Shown: positions 54,889-64,000 of the stretch, piece by piece | Layout of the letters: the number at the start of each line of letters is the position of its first letter | Position numbering within the stretch: the stretch's first letter is position 1 | Origin: Macrococcoides equi | GTDB taxonomy: Bacteria; Bacillota; Bacilli; Staphylococcales; Staphylococcaceae | DNA length: 64,000 nucleotides | Assembly (NCBI RefSeq): GCF_047425865.1 | Contig: NZ_CP179735.1 | Strand: one strand, 5' to 3' | Program-made: the position numbers and the translations under genes | The notes under the pieces: model-generated | The model's input: only the letters and a program-made list of their open reading frames with translations | Told to the model about the DNA's origin: nothing | Databases searched by the model: none

Positions 54889-55398
54889 TTAAACTTCATT
54901 ATTTTGGTCATCTTTTAACGGTTGTGTTTCCAAGTCATAATTTAATAGATGATCCCAGTCTTCACCTTTCAATAAATCTAATTGGGCTTCCACAAGCATT
55001 TTGAATCGTGCTCTAAATATTTTTGACTGACGTTTCATATCCTCAGTCTGAAATGCGATTTCACGTGCCTGCTGCATCGCATCTTTTTTAATCAGTTCAG
55101 CGTGATTTTTCGCATCCTGAATAATCACATCAGCCTGCATACCAGCGCTTGCCTTTATTTCATCTCCTGCTTTTTGGGCAACCAAAATCGCTTCAGATAT
55201 AGTATTCTCAACACTCTTAAATCGATTAATATTCTCATCTTTATCGGCAATCAACTGCTCTAACATTTTCTTTTCGCGACGCATCGTCTCAAGCTCATCA
55301 CTTAACTGTTTCAGATAATCTCTTACTTCATTTTCATTTAAACCTTTATGTACGATATTAAATGATTTATTTTGAATCTCTTCCGGACTGAATTTCAT
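54889..55398 (-). CDS. divIVA: Cell division initiation protein DivIVA
   Basis: 169 residues. The N-terminal lipid-binding domain (about 1-50) reads FSPEEIQNKSFNIVHKGLNENEVRDYL (split region 3-29), followed by coiled coil to about 150. It binds curved membrane at the septum and poles. It is slightly shorter than the S. aureus protein. It lies after ylmH by 16 bases, the usual end of the division cluster. Confidence 0.95.
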   Translation of the reverse strand: MKFSPEEIQNKSFNIVHKGLNENEVRDYLKQLSDELETMRREKKMLEQLIADKDENINRFKSVENTISEAILVAQKAGDEIKASAGMQADVIIQDAKNHAELIKKDAMQQAREIAFQTEDMKRQSKIFRARFKMLVEAQLDLLKGEDWDHLLNYDLETQPLKDDQNNEV

Positions 55399-55414
55399 AG
55401 TTTCACCTCAAATT

Positions 55415-56185
55415 TTATTTAAACATTGTACCATAGGTGATGCGTATCTTGTCTTTCTTTGTACGGTCACCAATTACTTCTATTTTACCACGGCCAAAGC
55501 CTTTTATTGAAATTAAATCATTTGTCTCCACATAGAAACTCGTTTTATCAATGACGACATGATTGACCTTAACGTGTTCTGACTCTATATGTTTTTGAGC
55601 GATGCTGCGCGATTTATTAATCATCAGTGCAACGATATTATCCAGCCTTAAGCTTGATACGGTCGATTGATGCGACTTAAAGACATCCGTACTTCGCTGC
55701 ATTTCAGCTAACGTGATTTCTTTTAATGTTACACTCGAACCTTTTAATTTTGTCACATTTTGAAATACAAAATCACGTAGGTGACGCGCAATGACAAACT
55801 GAACTTTATCACCGACAATAATATCACCGAGTAAATCACGTTTAAAACCTATGGACATTAATGCACCCAAAATATTACGATGCGAGAGTGTTACAAATTT
55901 ATCTGCATACTTAATTTCGATAAACGATAATTCAAAATCCTCTGCGCTTACAATATGATAATCCGGGTAGACTAATGCACGCTTGCGTTCGGCATTCTCA
56001 TGTCCTCCATTAAACGACACGTTCAGTTCTGTTCTATTGACAAGCGTCGTCAATATAAACTGCTGACGCGGATCCAGGAAGTGAGTCAATACAGGCGTAT
56101 ACTGACTATCCGCACGCTCAATCAAACTTTCCAGATGTTTTACAACTTCTATCTCTTCATTTCTAAAATGCTGATAAATATTCAT
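55415..56185 (-). CDS. ylmH: YlmH family RNA-binding protein (S4 domain)
   Basis: 256 residues. An N-terminal alpha/beta region has HFLDPRQQFIL (about 35-45), and a C-terminal S4 domain (about 180-245) reads LRLDNIVALMINKSRSIAQK then VKVNHVVIDKTSF. S4 domains bind structured RNA; YlmH has been linked to ribosome quality control in Bacillus. A bidirectional terminator separates it from ylmG upstream. Confidence 0.93.
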   Translation of the reverse strand: MNIYQHFRNEEIEVVKHLESLIERADSQYTPVLTHFLDPRQQFILTTLVNRTELNVSFNGGHENAERKRALVYPDYHIVSAEDFELSFIEIKYADKFVTLSHRNILGALMSIGFKRDLLGDIIVGDKVQFVIARHLRDFVFQNVTKLKGSSVTLKEITLAEMQRSTDVFKSHQSTVSSLRLDNIVALMINKSRSIAQKHIESEHVKVNHVVIDKTSFYVETNDLISIKGFGRGKIEVIGDRTKKDKIRITYGTMFK

Positions 56186-56210
56186 AATACCCTCACTTGC
56201 TGTGACATGA

Positions 56211-56238
56211 AAAAAATCTCATTAACATGAGATTTTTT
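56211..56238. terminator. Bidirectional terminator between ylmG and ylmH
   Basis: Perfect 12-base arms AAAAAATCTCAT (56211-56222) and ATGAGATTTTTT (56227-56238) with a TAAC loop. It should reduce read-through from the ftsZ side into ylmH and divIVA. Confidence 0.85.
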
Positions 56239-56240
56239 AA

Positions 56241-56534
56241 TTAGAATAATTTAAAAAGTATAAGATTAAATATTGCTCTTAAACCTTCCATTAGAAATCT
56301 TAAGAAGATTAACGCTGCAATACTTGAAATATCAAACATACCAATTGGTGGAATCATACGTCTAAAGGGTTCTAAAAATGGCTCATATATTTTACTCATC
56401 CATTCTCCAACCACAGATTCTCGCAGACCAGGTATCCATGACATAAAGAAATAGATGACCATACCAATCGTATAGATATTTAAAACTTGCAATATTATAT
56501 TCATTACTAAACGTACAATTTCAAATGTGTTCAT
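56241..56534 (-). CDS. ylmG: YggT family membrane protein
   Basis: 97 residues with two membrane segments (about 11-31 and 68-90). The conserved part is SWIPGLRESVVGEWMSKIYEP followed by FRRMIPP (about 32-62; key residues Pro, Gly and the FLEPFRR block). YggT/YlmG proteins occur next to sepF and are thought to act in envelope or division assembly. It overlaps sepF by one base. Confidence 0.94.
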   Translation of the reverse strand: MNTFEIVRLVMNIILQVLNIYTIGMVIYFFMSWIPGLRESVVGEWMSKIYEPFLEPFRRMIPPIGMFDISSIAALIFLRFLMEGLRAIFNLILFKLF

Positions 56535-57088
56535 TAATACTCCTCTTGTTCATTATATTCTTCCGGTGCATCAAGCATTTCAGTAATCGTTCCTGCTACT
56601 TCTACATTATCGGGTGTACATAAGAAAATGTCTGCACCGATACGTTGTATATCTCCACCGATCGCATAAACAGTTCCACTTAGGAAATCAATGATTCGTT
56701 TTGCAGATATCTTATCGATACGTTGTAAATTTACCAGTGTAGCACGGCGATTTTTTAGTTCATCTGCAATATCCTGTGTATCACTAAAAACACGCGGTTC
56801 AAATAAACAAACTTTTGATATGCTTGATGACGATTCTTCATGAATATTCACAACATTATTTTGTGGCACTTTACGTTCAGTCACTTTCACTTTAGATTTA
56901 ACGGGTTCTGGTTTCGAACGATAAATGGTTTCCTGCTTAACAATCTTTTTTTCAGGTTGACTGTTTGTTGCTTGAATTTTTTCTTTTTCAACTGCCTCAA
57001 CAGCTTTTTTTGGAGTGTTATCTTCATAGACTACTTCTTCTTCATCTTCATAGACGAAAAATCCTTTAAATACGTCTTTAATTGCCAT
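56534..57088 (-). CDS. sepF: Cell division protein SepF
   Basis: 184 residues. A short amphipathic N-terminus (MAIKDVFKGFFVYEDEE) binds membrane, a Lys/Glu/Pro-rich linker (about 25-85) follows, and the C-terminal domain (about 90-170; EPRVFSDTQDIADELKNRRA, FLSGTVYAIGGDIQRIG) polymerises and binds the FtsZ tail. The linker is somewhat long and acidic early. It lies between ylmE and ylmG. Confidence 0.96.
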   Translation of the reverse strand: MAIKDVFKGFFVYEDEEEVVYEDNTPKKAVEAVEKEKIQATNSQPEKKIVKQETIYRSKPEPVKSKVKVTERKVPQNNVVNIHEESSSSISKVCLFEPRVFSDTQDIADELKNRRATLVNLQRIDKISAKRIIDFLSGTVYAIGGDIQRIGADIFLCTPDNVEVAGTITEMLDAPEEYNEQEEY

Positions 57089-57097
57089 TTTTTCCTC

Positions 57098-57760
57098 CTA
57101 TCCGACGAGCTTCGTACCGATACGAATAAACGTCGCACCTTCTTCAATTGCGATTTTGTAATCATTACTCATACCCATAGATAATTCAGTACATGGTGCA
57201 TGAGGTAATGCTAATTGGTTAATTTCTATTTGTAATTTTTTTAACTGCTTAAAGTAATGGCGAATGTCTTCTTCAGAAGCTTCTAATGGTGCCATTGTCA
57301 TTAAACCTACTACTTCAATGTTATCATATTCAGCTAGATTTTGGGTAAATGTTTGAACTTCAGATGCAGCAATACCATGTTTGCTTTCTTCTCCACTCAC
57401 GTTTACCTGGATAAAGCATTTTACCTTTTTGTCTGCTCGTTTTTGGATTTCTTTTGCAAGACTCATGCGGTCTAATGAATGCAGATAATCGATTTGATTA
57501 ATAACCTCTTTTACTTTTCGCGTTTGGAGTGAACCAATGAAATGCATCGTAACACCTTGTATATGTTCACGTTTTTCATTAAATCCTTCAATACGGTTCT
57601 CACCAAGATGAGTTATACCTGCTTGTGTCGCTTCCTGTGCTCGCTCTATAGAAACATATTTTGTCACAGCTATAACTTCAACTTGTTGATGGTAAGGTGA
57701 GCGTCCTAAACTTGCATTTATATCTTGTTGAATCACAGCTAGATTTGATTTTACATCCAT
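57098..57760 (-). CDS. ylmE: YggS family PLP homeostasis protein
   Basis: 220 residues, fold type III PLP-binding barrel. The PLP Lys is in AVTKYVSIERAQEA (about 33). HFIGSLQTRKV (about 74-84), NVSGEESKHG and SMGMSNDYKIAIEEG are signatures. It buffers free PLP rather than catalysing a reaction. ATG 57760 follows GAGGGATTAAA; it begins 2 bases after pgeF. Confidence 0.95.
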   Translation of the reverse strand: MDVKSNLAVIQQDINASLGRSPYHQQVEVIAVTKYVSIERAQEATQAGITHLGENRIEGFNEKREHIQGVTMHFIGSLQTRKVKEVINQIDYLHSLDRMSLAKEIQKRADKKVKCFIQVNVSGEESKHGIAASEVQTFTQNLAEYDNIEVVGLMTMAPLEASEEDIRHYFKQLKKLQIEINQLALPHAPCTELSMGMSNDYKIAIEEGATFIRIGTKLVG

Positions 57761-57761
57761 T

Positions 57762-58550
57762 TTAATCCCTCGTTCCAATGTAAGCTAACATTCTACCCGT
57801 TTTTCCTTTTTCTAAACGATAAGAGAAGAATTCTGTATTCTCCTTAGCAGTACAATGTTTTGTTACTTTAATATTTTGTTCTGGAATCCCACTATTTAAA
57901 GCAATTCTTTTATTAATCTCCTGCAAATTAATATCATACATATCATTAGGATTTAAATAAAAACAATCTTCAAGGTTGAGATTAAGCGCTAAAAACTTAT
58001 CTTTTATATCTTCGTTAACTTCATAACATGGTGCACTGATTGACGGTCCAATTAAACAGCGTAAGTCATTTATATCTCCATCGTAGCCTTTGATTAATCT
58101 TTCAAGTATCAATCCAACTGTCCCTCTCCAGCCAGCGTGTCCTAATGCAATAAAATCATTAGTAACACTATACAGATAAACTGGTACACAATCAGCAAAA
58201 CACATCGTAAGCAGTATACCTTTATCATAGCTATAAAGTCCATCAATATCATGCCACTTGTCAGTTAGTATTTCTACATTAGTTCCTTTATCTTCTGAAT
58301 ATACTTGCTGAATATTATTACCGTGCTTCTGGATAGGAAAGACCCATTGTTCTGTGTTAAAATCAATTTCCTGTGCCACTACCTTTTGGTTGTGATGCAC
58401 AAAATCATCACGATCATCTATATATAATGACATATTTAAACTACCATTTGGGTATTCACTTATACCACCATGTCTACTAGTCATACCTATCACTTTATTC
58501 AAGTCATTATCAACGTTATATGTATGTTTATTTAACTGAAATGGCTCCAT
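57762..58550 (-). CDS. pgeF: Peptidoglycan editing factor PgeF (laccase domain)
   Basis: 262 residues, YlmD/YfiH family. Metal-site residues appear in QKHGNNI (about 73-79), CFADCVPVYL (about 118-127) and LGHAGWRGTV (about 135-144). Relatives act as purine nucleoside phosphorylases or correct the peptide of peptidoglycan precursors. ATG 58550 has GGAGG 6 bases upstream. It follows the ftsZ terminator and is part of the ylm set. Confidence 0.93.
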   Translation of the reverse strand: MEPFQLNKHTYNVDNDLNKVIGMTSRHGGISEYPNGSLNMSLYIDDRDDFVHHNQKVVAQEIDFNTEQWVFPIQKHGNNIQQVYSEDKGTNVEILTDKWHDIDGLYSYDKGILLTMCFADCVPVYLYSVTNDFIALGHAGWRGTVGLILERLIKGYDGDINDLRCLIGPSISAPCYEVNEDIKDKFLALNLNLEDCFYLNPNDMYDINLQEINKRIALNSGIPEQNIKVTKHCTAKENTEFFSYRLEKGKTGRMLAYIGTRD

Positions 58551-58576
58551 GATTACCTCCATTGTAGCTGATTATG

Positions 58577-58624
58577 TAAAAACCGAACAAACAATAATCA
58601 ATAGATGATTAGTGTCTGTTCGGA
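58577..58624 (-). terminator. Terminator after ftsZ
   Basis: 18-base arms (58583-58600 with 58606-58623, three mismatches, ends CCGAACA/TGTTCGG) followed by T residues on the minus strand. Confidence 0.85.
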
Positions 58625-58649
58625 ATATTGTTTTTTTATTTAAAACTTA

Positions 58650-59777
58650 TTATCTTCTACGGCGACGAGTTCCACGATCTTTTAAGAAACCTGGTACATC
58701 TAAATCATCACGCGTCGTTTCTCTCTCAGATTGAACAGGTTGTTGAGGCTGAGCAATCGTTTCTGTACGTGTTTCACGCGTTGGTTGAGGTGAACCGAAT
58801 GTTGGTGCAACAGTACGCGTTGGCTTATCGTTAAATCCAGTCGCAATAACTGTCACTACGATTTCATCTTGTAATTCTGGATTGATTACCGTACCGAAAA
58901 TCATATTAACATCTTCATCAGCAGCATCCTGAACGATATCTGCAGCTTCCTGAGCTTCAAATAAAGTTAAAGATTCGCCACCAGTGATATTCATTAACAC
59001 ACCCTGTGCACCAACGATTGATGTTTCAAGTAATGGAGATGAAATTGCTTTTTTAGCAGCTTCAATTGCTCTGTTTTCTCCACTTGATACACCAATACCC
59101 ATTAATGCAGAACCTTGGTTAGACATAATAGTTTTTACATCGGCGAAGTCTAAGTTAACTTCCCCAGATACTGCGATTAAATCAGAAATACCTTGTACCC
59201 CTTGACGTAAAACATTATCCGCTTCTTTAAACGCTTCCATCATAGGTGTTGATTTGTCAACGATATCTAACAAGCGGTCATTAGGAATAACAATTAATGT
59301 GTCTACTGCAGCTTTCATAGCTTCAACACCAGCAGCAGCTTGAGTTTGACGTTTACGGCCTTCAAAAGAGAATGGACGTGTAACGACACCGACAGTTAAC
59401 GCTCCCATTTCTTTAGCAATTTTAGCGACAACAGGTGCTGCACCAGTACCTGTACCACCACCCATACCAGCAGTAACAAATACCATATCTGCACCTTGAA
59501 TTGCATCTTCAATTTGCTCACGAGATTCTTCAGCAGCTTTTTTCCCGATTTCAGGATTCGCGCCTGCTCCAAGACCACGTGTTAATTTTTCACCGATTTG
59601 GATTTTAGAAGTTGCTTTAGATAAGTTTAAAGCTTGGCCATCTGTATTAATCGCAATAAATTCTACGTTGTTCATACCGTGATCGATCATTCGGTTTACG
59701 GCATTGTTACCGCCGCCCCCTACACCGATTACTTTTAAAGTTGCTAAATGATTAAAGCCTTGTTCAAATTCTAACAT
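58650..59777 (-). CDS. ftsZ: Cell division protein FtsZ
   Basis: 375 residues, tubulin-like GTPase that forms the Z ring. GTP loop GGGTGTG at 106-112, T7-loop NLDFADV (about 209-215). After the core (to about 315) comes a Gln/Thr/Arg-rich linker, then the conserved C-terminal peptide DDLDVPGFLKDR that binds FtsA and SepF, and a final RGTRRRRR basic tail. The start ATG has AGGAGGAAAATTGA upstream. It lies 30 bases after ftsA. Confidence 0.98.
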   Translation of the reverse strand: MLEFEQGFNHLATLKVIGVGGGGNNAVNRMIDHGMNNVEFIAINTDGQALNLSKATSKIQIGEKLTRGLGAGANPEIGKKAAEESREQIEDAIQGADMVFVTAGMGGGTGTGAAPVVAKIAKEMGALTVGVVTRPFSFEGRKRQTQAAAGVEAMKAAVDTLIVIPNDRLLDIVDKSTPMMEAFKEADNVLRQGVQGISDLIAVSGEVNLDFADVKTIMSNQGSALMGIGVSSGENRAIEAAKKAISSPLLETSIVGAQGVLMNITGGESLTLFEAQEAADIVQDAADEDVNMIFGTVINPELQDEIVVTVIATGFNDKPTRTVAPTFGSPQPTRETRTETIAQPQQPVQSERETTRDDLDVPGFLKDRGTRRRRR

Positions 59778-59807
59778 TCAATTTTCCTCCTATATAATTG
59801 TGGCCAA

Positions 59808-61196
59808 TTATTCAAATAATGATTTCATAATTCTTTTCATTACGCTTGGTTTTTCATTTTCATCAGTTGGTTGTTCATATGTACCATCAGGTCGTTCTAC
59901 ACGTTCACCGATAGTTTTAGAAGTATACACTTCTGTTTCAACATCTTTATTACTTTTACGTTTGAAGAAACCATCCAAACCTTTAGTTTTAGGTTTATCT
60001 TCAATAATTTCTTCTACATGCTCCTCTTCATTAAGGGCATCATGATTATTAATTGTAACATAATCTAATAGTTCATCAAAGTTAATACCACTGTTGATTG
60101 TTGAAATACATGAAGAAAATTCAGGTTTTCTGATTCCCATTTGTTGTGGTACATGAATTCTTACTTTTTCACTAACCATATCTGTTAATAATTCTTTAAT
60201 GCCTAGCATATTGGCACTACCACCAGTGACTACAAATCCACCGTTGATTTTATTTAGACCCATCTCCTGTAATAAATCAAATACTTGAAGGAGGATCTCT
60301 TCAACGCGTGCTTCAACGATATCACTTAAATCCTTTTGATTAAAACGCATTGGTTCTTCTGAATTAAGTTGTGTAACTGTAAAAATGTCCTGTTCTGAAG
60401 CAAGATCATAAAATGCGTGGCCGTATTGCTCTTTAACTTTCTCAGCCTGATCAAATGTGGTGTTTAAGCCTTGTGCAATATCATTAGTGATTTGGCTACC
60501 TGCCATTGGAATATTATCTGCATCAAACAGATTACCACGTTCATAATAAGCCACTTGCGTTAATTGATCCCCAATATCAATAACAACTGCACCAAGTTCA
60601 ACTTCAGTTGGTGTTAAAATGTGTTTATAGTTATAAGCATCTGAATATACATCCAGCACATGAACACCACAACTTTCAACACATTTCAATGTATTGACAA
60701 GCACTGATCGATTGATTGTAATAACACCCGCATCAACAGATAGGCTTTGGGTTGCAATCATTTCTTTAGGATCGCTTACTTCGTGTAAGTCATCGACTTT
60801 AAACATTTTCGGAAACACACCAATAATTTCAATGTCATTTGATGTATTTTTATCACGAATACCATCTAACACGTCTTCAATATGTTCACCTGTTATTTCA
60901 GTTGATTCTCCATTAAACGTTATTTCATGCTCTATATCATGAATTTCTGAATGAATAATAGGCATTTTTAGAAATACATCTTCAAACTCTATACCTGAAG
61001 CAATTTGAGCTTTTTTTATCGTATCTTTAATTGCATGACTAGCAACATCAAAGTCATCAATCATACCCTTTTTTATACCATCTGTAAAAGTTTGACCTGT
61101 ACCTATCACATTAATGCCATTATGAAACTTTTCACCTACTACTACCTTAACGCTCGATGATCCAATATCTATAGAAACATAGTAATGTTCTTCCAT
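59808..61196 (-). CDS. ftsA: Cell division protein FtsA
   Basis: 462 residues, actin-like ATPase that ties FtsZ to the membrane. Phosphate-1 motif SIDIGSSSVKVVVGE (about 9-23), phosphate-2 VVIDIGDQLTQVAYY (about 204-218), and adenosine motif GGFVVTGGSANMLGI (about 316-330). The C-terminal KRIMKSLFE helix anchors to membrane. An acidic linker (about 385-440) is long, as in staphylococci. It lies 116 bases after divIB. Confidence 0.97.
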   Translation of the reverse strand: MEEHYYVSIDIGSSSVKVVVGEKFHNGINVIGTGQTFTDGIKKGMIDDFDVASHAIKDTIKKAQIASGIEFEDVFLKMPIIHSEIHDIEHEITFNGESTEITGEHIEDVLDGIRDKNTSNDIEIIGVFPKMFKVDDLHEVSDPKEMIATQSLSVDAGVITINRSVLVNTLKCVESCGVHVLDVYSDAYNYKHILTPTEVELGAVVIDIGDQLTQVAYYERGNLFDADNIPMAGSQITNDIAQGLNTTFDQAEKVKEQYGHAFYDLASEQDIFTVTQLNSEEPMRFNQKDLSDIVEARVEEILLQVFDLLQEMGLNKINGGFVVTGGSANMLGIKELLTDMVSEKVRIHVPQQMGIRKPEFSSCISTINSGINFDELLDYVTINNHDALNEEEHVEEIIEDKPKTKGLDGFFKRKSNKDVETEVYTSKTIGERVERPDGTYEQPTDENEKPSVMKRIMKSLFE

Positions 61197-61312
61197 CGAT
61201 AGGCACCTCCTATTTATGTTTATTTAACATACACTATCAATATTACATTATAGACTTTATTCAGAAAACTATAAACGCTTTTTTCACAATAAAATAATTT
61301 TTTTAAAAATGT

Positions 61313-62233
61313 TTAGAGCGATATTTCTATAGTTTTATTCTGTCGTTTTTTCTTTTTAATATCATTCAGCTGATTTTGCAGATCTTTTACTGCCTGCTCC
61401 ACCTTTTGCTTTTCTTTTTCTTCTTTTACTTTCATTTCAGATTCCATTTCCATACGTCGCGTTTCTGCCTTTTTTGATTCATATGGAATAAAAACTGCAC
61501 CTATTTCCAAGTCGATAATACCTGGTTTGATAATTTTACCGTTTTCATCTCGCTCAATATTTTTAGCCATACTAGGATAATAATCAAGTTTATCAGATAT
61601 TGTTCGTAAATCTCCAATGACTTCAAGACCATCTTTCATAAAAAACTGGATGCGTGAGGATGCTTGTTCATTTGGGATAAAGTTGATTTCAGATATTTGA
61701 TTAACAATTGGTGTTTTCGTCTCATTCAGCACCTTTATCAATTTATTTAATTCTTTTTTGCCAAAATTATTTATTAATGGTGCTTCACCAGATGCTTTAA
61801 AATCCTTTTGATGAAGGATTTGTCCATTTTCGAGTACCGGATGAAACTCACTGCCATCCGGTATTAATCCCATCACTTTATATTCATCCACATGAATCGA
61901 TACTTTATTTGGAAAATGTCTTTTAATTTCTACAGATTTTACACCATCAAGATATTCTATATTATTTGCAATATCACCAGTATTGATACCATAGATACGA
62001 TCTGACTTAGTAATATTCGCTTTTTTCAGAATATCCTGTTCACTATTTAAAGTTGTGTGATTTACCGAAACTTTACTGACATAGCTAATGTCAGTAAACA
62101 TATACAGTAATATCAATGTTACGAGTGCAACAATAGATAAAAAGACACCTAATTGAATACGCTGTTTTCTTTTACGACGTTTTCTCTTGTCTTCAATGTA
62201 TTGCGGCGTTTCAATAATATTATCTTCCATCAT
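61313..62233 (-). CDS. divIB: Cell division protein DivIB (FtsQ)
   Basis: About 306 residues. A short cytoplasmic N-terminus (about 33 residues, very basic: DKRKRRKRKQR), one membrane segment (about 29-48), the POTRA domain (ISYVSKVSVNHTTLNSEQDI onward), the beta domain, and a Lys/Glu-rich tail. S. aureus DivIB has a far longer N-terminus. It overlaps or abuts the murD stop; GTG 62239 and ATG 62233 or 62230 are possible starts, AAGGA fits ATG 62233 best. Confidence 0.92.
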   Translation of the reverse strand: MMEDNIIETPQYIEDKRKRRKRKQRIQLGVFLSIVALVTLILLYMFTDISYVSKVSVNHTTLNSEQDILKKANITKSDRIYGINTGDIANNIEYLDGVKSVEIKRHFPNKVSIHVDEYKVMGLIPDGSEFHPVLENGQILHQKDFKASGEAPLINNFGKKELNKLIKVLNETKTPIVNQISEINFIPNEQASSRIQFFMKDGLEVIGDLRTISDKLDYYPSMAKNIERDENGKIIKPGIIDLEIGAVFIPYESKKAETRRMEMESEMKVKEEKEKQKVEQAVKDLQNQLNDIKKKKRQNKTIEISL

Positions 62234-62235
62234 TT

Positions 62236-63573
62236 TCACAATTCCTTCACTTGTGCTATGAAGTCATCTCCTCTAACTTCATAAGTCGGATACTGATCCC
62301 AACTTGCACATGCCGGACTTAATAATACGACATCACCGGCTTCAGTTAATTTACTTGTCTTTTTCACCGCGTCTTTTACATCGAGACATTGTGTATATGA
62401 AATATTATGTGCTTTTGCAAACGCAATTAATTTATCAGACGTTTGACCAAATACATACATATGTTTGACATTTTCGACATATTGATCAAGCGTTTCAAAT
62501 CCGTTGCCTCTATCCAGACCACCACATAACCAGTGAATCGGAGAATTAAAGGCACTTAAAGCAAATGTTGTTGCTAAGGTATTTGTTGCTTTTGAATCAT
62601 TGTAATATTTAACATCATCTTTATTCATCACAAATTGAAGTCTATGTTTTATACCTTCAAACGTTTTCAAAGTTTGCACGATGCTTTCATTTGGTATATT
62701 ACTTAATTTAGCAGCCGCAATACTTGCTAAAATATTTTCAAGATTATGTGCACCGGGCAATACAATATCTTTTAAGTCAATAATATATTCTCCCTGAAAA
62801 TAAATACTATTTCCATCAATATAAGCCCCATCTACTTTTTTATCAGTACTAAAGTAAATAATCTGACTATTAATCTTTTGATTTTCAAGTAATTCTTTTT
62901 GTTTCTCATTAAAAATTAAATAATCATCGGGTGTTTGATTTTTAAATATATTTAATTTCGCCTTTACATATTCATCCTGAGATCCATGATAATCCAGATG
63001 GGCTGAATAAATATTTGTTATGATAGCGATATGAGGTCTAAAAGCTTTAATACCCATCAACTGGAATGAAGAAAGTTCAGTGATAAGGGTGTCTTCTTTT
63101 TTTGCTTGTTGTGCAATCAGTGATGCCACAAATCCAATGTTACCACATAACAATCCAGTTTTTTCACTTTGGTTAAACATGTCACCTATTAATGAAGTAA
63201 CTGTAGTTTTTCCGTTGGTACCTGTAATACCAATTATATTACCTTCATTGATTTGATAGGCAAGTTCTACTTCAGTAATTATCGGAATATGACGAAGCAC
63301 TGCTTCTTGAATCAATGGAATAGAGTAAGGTATACCAGGGTTTTTTACAATCAATGATATATCCTCTAATAGAGTTTTTGGATGATGTCCGCTTATTACC
63401 TTAATATCCATTTGTTCTAATTCTTTTGCTTCTTCAGTTTGACTCACATCTTTACCGTCATTTACAGTGACAACTGCTCCTAGTATATTTAGCAATTTTG
63501 CAGTTTCATATCCACTTTTACCAAGTCCAAGTACAAGTACCTTTTTGTCACGGTAGTCAGTTATATTTTTCAC
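62236..63573 (-). CDS. murD: UDP-N-acetylmuramoylalanine-D-glutamate ligase
   Basis: 445 residues, Mur ligase that adds D-Glu to UDP-MurNAc-Ala. N-terminal Rossmann domain VLVLGLGKSGYETAK (about 12-26), ATP loop GITGTNGKTTVTS (about 114-126), YNDSKATNT (about 320-328) and the last domain with LLSPACASWDQY. The start is GTG 63573, immediately after the mraY stop, with TAGGAG 8 bases upstream. Confidence 0.97.
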   Translation of the reverse strand: MKNITDYRDKKVLVLGLGKSGYETAKLLNILGAVVTVNDGKDVSQTEEAKELEQMDIKVISGHHPKTLLEDISLIVKNPGIPYSIPLIQEAVLRHIPIITEVELAYQINEGNIIGITGTNGKTTVTSLIGDMFNQSEKTGLLCGNIGFVASLIAQQAKKEDTLITELSSFQLMGIKAFRPHIAIITNIYSAHLDYHGSQDEYVKAKLNIFKNQTPDDYLIFNEKQKELLENQKINSQIIYFSTDKKVDGAYIDGNSIYFQGEYIIDLKDIVLPGAHNLENILASIAAAKLSNIPNESIVQTLKTFEGIKHRLQFVMNKDDVKYYNDSKATNTLATTFALSAFNSPIHWLCGGLDRGNGFETLDQYVENVKHMYVFGQTSDKLIAFAKAHNISYTQCLDVKDAVKKTSKLTEAGDVVLLSPACASWDQYPTYEVRGDDFIAQVKEL

Positions 63574-64000
63574 TTAATTCACTCCTAAATAAATACCGAT
63601 TAATCCTGATATAATACCCACTGTCCAAAATACAATTACAATCTTCCATTCACTCCAGCCACCTAGCTCAAAATGATGGTGTAGCGGACTCATTCTAAAT
63701 ATCCTTTTGCCTGTAAGTTTAAACGACGTTACCTGAATCATTACAGATAATGTTTCAAGCACAAATACTAATCCGATAAAGATTAAGGTTAATTCTTGAT
63801 TTAACATGATAGAAACTGTCGCGATCACGCCACCCAGTGCCAATGATCCTGTGTCACCCATAAACAACTTCGCTTTATATTTATTATAAATCAGGAAGCC
63901 ACATAAACTACCGATGAGTATCGCTAAATAATACACCATACCGGCGCTCACTGAATGCGCTAAATATAAATAACAACTAAATGCAATAATTGATAACCCC
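63574..64000 (-). CDS. mraY: Phospho-N-acetylmuramoyl-pentapeptide transferase, partial
   Basis: The last 141 codons or so; the 5' part lies beyond the window. MraY makes lipid I in the membrane. KLFMGDTGSLALGG (metal-binding Asp) and PLHHHFELGGWSEW (the HHH motif) are both present, with about four membrane segments. The frame runs open to the window edge, so the internal Met codons are not the start. It begins the visible part of the dcw cluster. Confidence 0.96.
   Translation of the reverse strand, partial: GLSIIAFSCYLYLAHSVSAGMVYYLAILIGSLCGFLIYNKYKAKLFMGDTGSLALGGVIATVSIMLNQELTLIFIGLVFVLETLSVMIQVTSFKLTGKRIFRMSPLHHHFELGGWSEWKIVIVFWTVGIISGLIGIYLGVN

Overview
The window is low-GC Firmicutes DNA that best fits the family Staphylococcaceae. 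The evidence is the right-hand block, read on the minus strand as mraY-murD-divIB-ftsA-ftsZ-pgeF-ylmE-sepF-ylmG-ylmH-divIVA-(T-box)-ileS-lspA-rluD-pyrR-pyrP-pyrB-pyrC-carA-carB-pyrK-pyrD-pyrF-pyrE. That is the staphylococcal order of the division and pyrimidine genes. Next to it lies a complete glycogen operon (glgB-glgC-glgD-glgA-glgP) with divergent pulA and pgcA, which is not part of the usual Staphylococcus aureus gene set. Together with the short DivIB this suggests a relative such as Macrococcus; that genus is an inference.

Layout. 1-1040: an IS30-type element with a frameshifted transposase. 1.1-6.5 kb: signal peptidase I, a small Xre regulator with a DUF3169 membrane protein, a secreted protein, small membrane proteins, a HIT protein and a GNAT acetyltransferase. 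6.6-15.2 kb: a frameshifted GNAT, a MocR regulator divergent from a LysE-type exporter, small membrane proteins, a split MFS transporter, and a DUF2785/Nudix/DinB operon. 15.2-17.5 kb: two oligopeptide-type ABC permeases without partners, then a type I toxin-antitoxin locus. 17.5-23.7 kb: an accessory run of LOG, Nudix, four GNATs, an alpha/beta hydrolase, an S66 peptidase and a MerR-type regulator. 23.7-24.9 kb: tenA under a TPP riboswitch and a PH-like protein. 25-37.2 kb: glycogen synthesis and breakdown. 37.2-37.8 kb: seven tandem 82-bp repeats, each with a long hairpin. 37.9-64 kb: a membrane protein, the pyr operon, lspA/rluD, ileS and the division cluster.

How the genes fit together. 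GlgC and GlgD make ADP-glucose, GlgA and GlgB build branched glycogen, GlgP and the pullulanase degrade it, and PgcA links glucose-1-phosphate to glucose-6-phosphate. The pyr operon encodes all of de novo UMP synthesis plus a uracil permease. It starts from a clear promoter and carries two visible PyrR attenuators. ileS is controlled by a T-box with an ATC isoleucine specifier.

The observations most worth a second look are the hairpin repeat array between the convergent pgcA and pyr transcripts, the toxin/antisense-RNA pair at 17.2-17.4 kb, the MFS transporter cut exactly between its two halves, the MerR promoter with a 19-bp spacer, and the repeated TGGTTGG sites between mocR and lysE. No tRNA, rRNA or CRISPR array was seen.
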